This document shows positions 60,239 to 64,000 of a stretch of DNA of 64,000 bases, piece by piece (position 1 is the first letter of the stretch; every line of letters begins with the position of its first letter). The DNA is from Ziziphus jujuba (taxonomy: Eukaryota; Streptophyta; Magnoliopsida; Rosales; Rhamnaceae). The stretch is taken from positions 29,526,501 to 29,590,500 of the forward strand of contig NC_083384.1 of the NCBI RefSeq assembly GCF_031755915.1. Reading direction: 5' to 3'. Both the position numbers and the translations under genes were made by a program. The notes beneath the pieces were generated by a model. It saw only the letters and a list, made by a program, of their open reading frames with translations. It made no database searches and was not told the origin of the DNA.

Positions 60239-61243
60239 ACCATATATCAATGGGAAACTAAGAACCTGGATAACAAAACTTGACAAGCAGGGATGATGGT
60301 AAGCATACCGATTGAAGTATGTTAAAAATTGAATTATCAGGGATGATGGTGTTGAGGGTATACTGATCCAACTTTTGACAATCAGAAAAGTCAACTTTTG
60401 AAGGAATTTGTTCAATGATGTGTTGGATTGCAGTACTCCAATCTGATACTTTCTCCAGTGATGTGCAGTGTCTTGCATCCACGCTTTCACAAAATAATGG
60501 AAGATCTGGTAGTGATTTCAAGCTATCACAATATGGGACCTTCAAATATAACAAAGCAGGTGGAAGGGGAGGCAATTTTTGAAGTTTTCAACACCTTCCG
60601 AGGTGCAAGAAATGAAGTGTCCTTGAATCACACAACCTGTCTGGGAGAAAATTTCCTTGCAACTTTCTAGTTGGAGTATTTGGAGGGAAATTTGATTATA
60701 AATGGACTCCGGTAACTCTTTAATCCTTGTTTGAAATATGGTTAGATTTGTCAAGTGTTCCATAGGCTCTAAGATTTAAGGAAAATTTTCCAGTTCGCTG
60801 CAACAATACAGATTTAGCAATTCAAGAGTTCTCAACTTGCAAATGTTGGTTGGAAGACTTTTAAGTCTTTTGCAACAACTCAAATCTAATTCAACAAAAC
60901 CAAAGAAACTTGCAATTGATAAAGGCACTGATTCTATAGGTAAACTTTGCAAACATAAAACTGCTAAATTCACAGGAAACTGTTGGCAAATGTGGGATCC
61001 GGGTGAGGAGAGTGACGAAATATTGTTTGTAAAACTTTTAAAAAATGCCAACTTCTGCTGACAAATGTTGCTTAGAAAATTCTTAATACCTCCAAACTTT
61101 ACAAGATCCAAATACCATCTGCTCCATGATATGTCTTTAAATTCACTAAGTTTGGAGCAAGCATTCAAATATAGATAAGTAAGCTTGTGAAGATTTTGAA
61201 GGGACGGATGTACCTGAACCAAACTTGTACCGCCTTTAATATT
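59585..61243 (-). pseudogene. TNL-D: 3' half of a TIR-NBS-LRR gene
   Basis: Only the LRR and C-JID exons remain. The LRR piece begins at about 61243 within the G-C-x-SLVQVHPSLQ repeat, and beyond it the duplicated cluster segment starts abruptly. So TIR, NB-ARC and exon 3 are lost. LRR units include LTYLYLNACSKLSEFKDIS, FVELDLSCCKRLKSLPTNI and LELLNLYCCSELENFP. They are followed by a stop near 60776, then LTNLTIFQTRIKELPESI, a frameshift near 60560 and LKVPYCDSLKSLPDLPLF. The break falls within a few codons of the CACTA insertion point in TNL-A. Confidence 0.85.
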
Positions 61244-64000
61244 ACCACATGGCTTAAGCTAAGATTATCTAAATTTACATATATTGAATTGGTCTATAAG
61301 ATCTCTGTTCCTTGAAGCAGGCTGAGAGAGGCAGAGTAGTATGGAAGTAGTAGTAGAAAGGAAGTTGATCATACTGATTGTATAAGCTCACTAGAATCTC
61401 ACCTGTTTCCCACCAAATTGAATCACTCGAACTCAGGATTCCTCAAGACACAGAGGAAAAAGTTTTTGACTCCATATTAAGTTATCATTAGCTTGAAAAT
61501 TTTTAATGCTTAAGAAATGGACCCAACATGTAAGTTAGCTCTCACAAGAAACAATTAACATTAGCTTCCACTAAAATTCAATTCTTAAGCTCTTATCCAT
61601 GGTTACGTACTTGAAAAACAGGTCCAGTAATGGACTTGATGAGGAACTGAATTATAAACTTGGATCAAGTAGGAGAATAGAAATCAAATTAGCATACTTA
61701 CTGGGGGCTCTAATATTGAAGTAACTATCAGAAGTTGAGCATTGGAATTAATAATTTAATGATAGTGTATGATCCTGATATGAATGTGGTGTGTCAGTGC
61801 CACATCTGTTTCTTTCTATTTCATGCACTTTCTCCATTACTCATACATATATACATATATATGGTTACCTGGCCCTCATTGACACAATTGGAGTCATTAC
61901 TCCATTTCTATTCCAATTCAGAATTCAGAATTGGATCATACATATGACTTTGCAGAATTTTCATGAATTCTAGTTCAAGCTTAAGTTGGATGATATCTGT
62001 TTAATTGGTTCAAAAAGAAAGGAAGTCAAGTAATGAATATGCTGAGACTCGTGATTCTTGCTTTAGTTGTGCTCATCCTTATAACATGTTTAACATAAAA
62101 ATGATGAAGAAATTGAGGCCCTTCTGCAGATCTTACACATTCTTTGCATAGGCATAAATGAAGTTTGCTTTCACTAAGGCCGTGTTTTATCATAGGCATC
62201 TTTGCATAGGAAGCTGGATACTTCTAGAACACGGAAGAAACAGAAAGAAACACATGAAATATAGTAACATTTTCTAGGTTTGAATCTTTCTGTCAAGTGG
62301 CTATTAAAATCTGTACAGACCTTTTATAGTAAAAGAAAATGCGTGGAGACTAAGAACATACGCTGTTTAAAATAGGAATGCAAGTATTTTGCAGACAATG
62401 ATAGGACCATATAAATTAACTACGAAAAATAAATAAATAAATAACTTTGTTGGAATACTACTAAAAGGCAACAAAGCAAAACTCGTACTAGACTAGATTA
62501 TTAACATGTATCACATATAAGATTGCAGTAAGAAATTACTTTGCTGCTTATTGAGTACTTTAGTAACAAATTAGAAAGCCTTTAAAATACACACACAGTA
62601 TGATAGTCTGAAAAAAGTTTAAGAAGTTCAACTCGATGAAAAGATGTATTTACCCTTGGAAGTCATCTTAAAATCGGAATCATAGTGTACTCTAATGTTT
62701 ATTTTGTTTACTTTGTTCAGCAAATGTATGCATGTGGCTCATAGTGGTTAAAGAAATTCATACTGATATCACAAAAACAGGCCATCCAAATGCCATGATC
62801 AGAAATCAGACAAGAGGAAGAGAGAACTTTTCCAAGGTACCACACCAGTCATTCGAAGCTAGTGTCTGCATAGCTCACAAAAATATTCTTCATAACCTGA
62901 AAGTAAAAAAGCCACGCCAAATTTGTGGATCAACAAAATTCACAATAAATATACATGAAAAATCTGTCAAAATACTTCTCCCAACGAATAAGTTCAAACA
63001 AAAGAAAATAAACCTTTCCTTTAGAAATTACCTTATAATTTGTAAAAGTAGAAGATAAATTAATACAATGAAAATACTATGAAATGAATGTTGTAAACTG
63101 AGAATGTTAAGTGCATAGAATGTTGTAAACAGAGTATATTAACTTCTACAAATTAATTTTGCAATGAAAACAAAATCAGTTAAATTGATTTACCTAAGAA
63201 TAAAAAAATTTGCTAGACTAACTTTTGATTGGTCTTAGGATTTTCTTCTTCCTCGTACATTAGAGCAACAACTTCACATTAACTGCTTTCATAATTTTCG
63301 CATCAACTGAATACTTCTGGTGTATGAAAGAAAAAAAGAAGGAGCACATGGGATAAATAAATAATCAAACAATCTGAAAGATCAATGGAAGTTTAAAGGC
63401 CTATTGATTATCTTCAAAGCCCACACATATAGACCCAATTTCTCACTGCGTAAATAAAAAAAGTGTCAATTTTTAGACTTGAATCTCACTGTCAAGCATA
63501 TTAGTTGAAATCAGCACAAAGTTTTTAGAGAAAATACTTGGGAGTGTTCATACATTTTAGTGACTACAGAAGAAACACTGCTTAAAGTTAAAGTGGACAT
63601 GCCAATATTGTAATTAACTTCAAGACCATGTCAAAGACTTCACAGCTCATGTGATTTACAGACAAATGCCAGAACCATATAAATTAACTACGACAATGGC
63701 TTTGTTGGAGCCCAGCACTACTAAAAGGAAAAAAAGCAAGCTAGTAGTGAATCAAGTTATATATAAACATGAATAACAGATGCAGCTGAACTTCTTCAGC
63801 TATATACAAGCAATAGGCACCGTTATCTGTTCTATGGAGCAGAGTACTTGCACTTTTAATTTTAAAAAATAACCAAAATTTGACAATGAACCCGTAAATC
63901 TTGCCTTACTAGATATATTACAATCCACTTCCCTAGAAAAGAAAATAAAATAAATCCATATTAAGCAATTTCACAATCATTAGCAAAACCAGTCAAACTA
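61244..64000. other. Duplicated non-coding DNA at right edge
   Basis: The stretch 61244-61570 matches the segments at 29290, 29970 and 40020/48422. The stretch 61770-62480 matches 51650-52250 and 30530-31070. The stretch 62700-63250 matches 33240-33800. By analogy with TNL-C this is the 3' flank of another TNL gene lying beyond the window. No coding exon is seen inside. A weak C-JID-tail echo may lie at 63240-63320. Confidence 0.5.
62033..62098 (+). other. Short hydrophobic ORF copy, 21 codons
   Basis: It begins MNMLRLVILALVVLILIT, then CLT and a stop TAA. Context is as in the other copies. Confidence 0.35.

Overview
This is a nuclear segment of an AT-rich flowering-plant genome, most likely a woody dicot. 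The evidence is spliced TIR-NBS-LRR (TNL) resistance-gene exons, plant LTR retrotransposons, a TRIM element, a CACTA transposon and one DUF4220-type gene. A Rosales-like source is only a guess from the TNL style.

The backbone is a tandem TNL cluster, all copies on the minus strand. TNL-A covers 823-24425, TNL-B 24556-27446, a C-terminal relic lies at 31610-31870, TNL-C covers 33936-38248 (TIR, NB-ARC, LRR and C-JID exons all present), and the 3' half of TNL-D is at 59585-61243. Every copy carries visible lesions: in-frame stops, frameshifts, missing TIR or LRR exons, a mutated splice donor and transposon insertions. I read the whole cluster as decayed. The DNA between copies is itself duplicated in pieces, including a recurring block that holds a short hydrophobic ORF.

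Transposons explain most of the remaining length. A 16-kb CACTA (En/Spm) element at 2270-18247, with a 3-bp ATT target duplication, splits the LRR exon of TNL-A. It carries a decayed TNP2-type transposase on the minus strand (3556-7027) and a divergent multi-exon gene on the plus strand (about 11.7-15.27 kb). That second gene joins a Ptta/En/Spm transposase domain, a DUF8039-like domain and a Ulp1-like (C48) protease. Two arrays of about 165-bp palindrome-cored repeats, in opposite orientation, flank this second gene. A Copia element without its 5' LTR (18.6-23.16 kb) sits in exon 3 of the same TNL. A 408-bp TRIM (26346-26753, TSD GCTAA) interrupts the NB-ARC of TNL-B.

Between TNL-C and TNL-D, a minus-strand Copia (40174-48421) contains a nested 3.2-kb solo LTR (41476-44663, TSD ATTCA). 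A related solo LTR follows at 48665-51591. At 54719-55441 there is one uninterrupted plus-strand ORF, the N-terminal part of a DUF4220 membrane-protein family member. The rest is AT-rich duplicated non-coding sequence with microsatellites.
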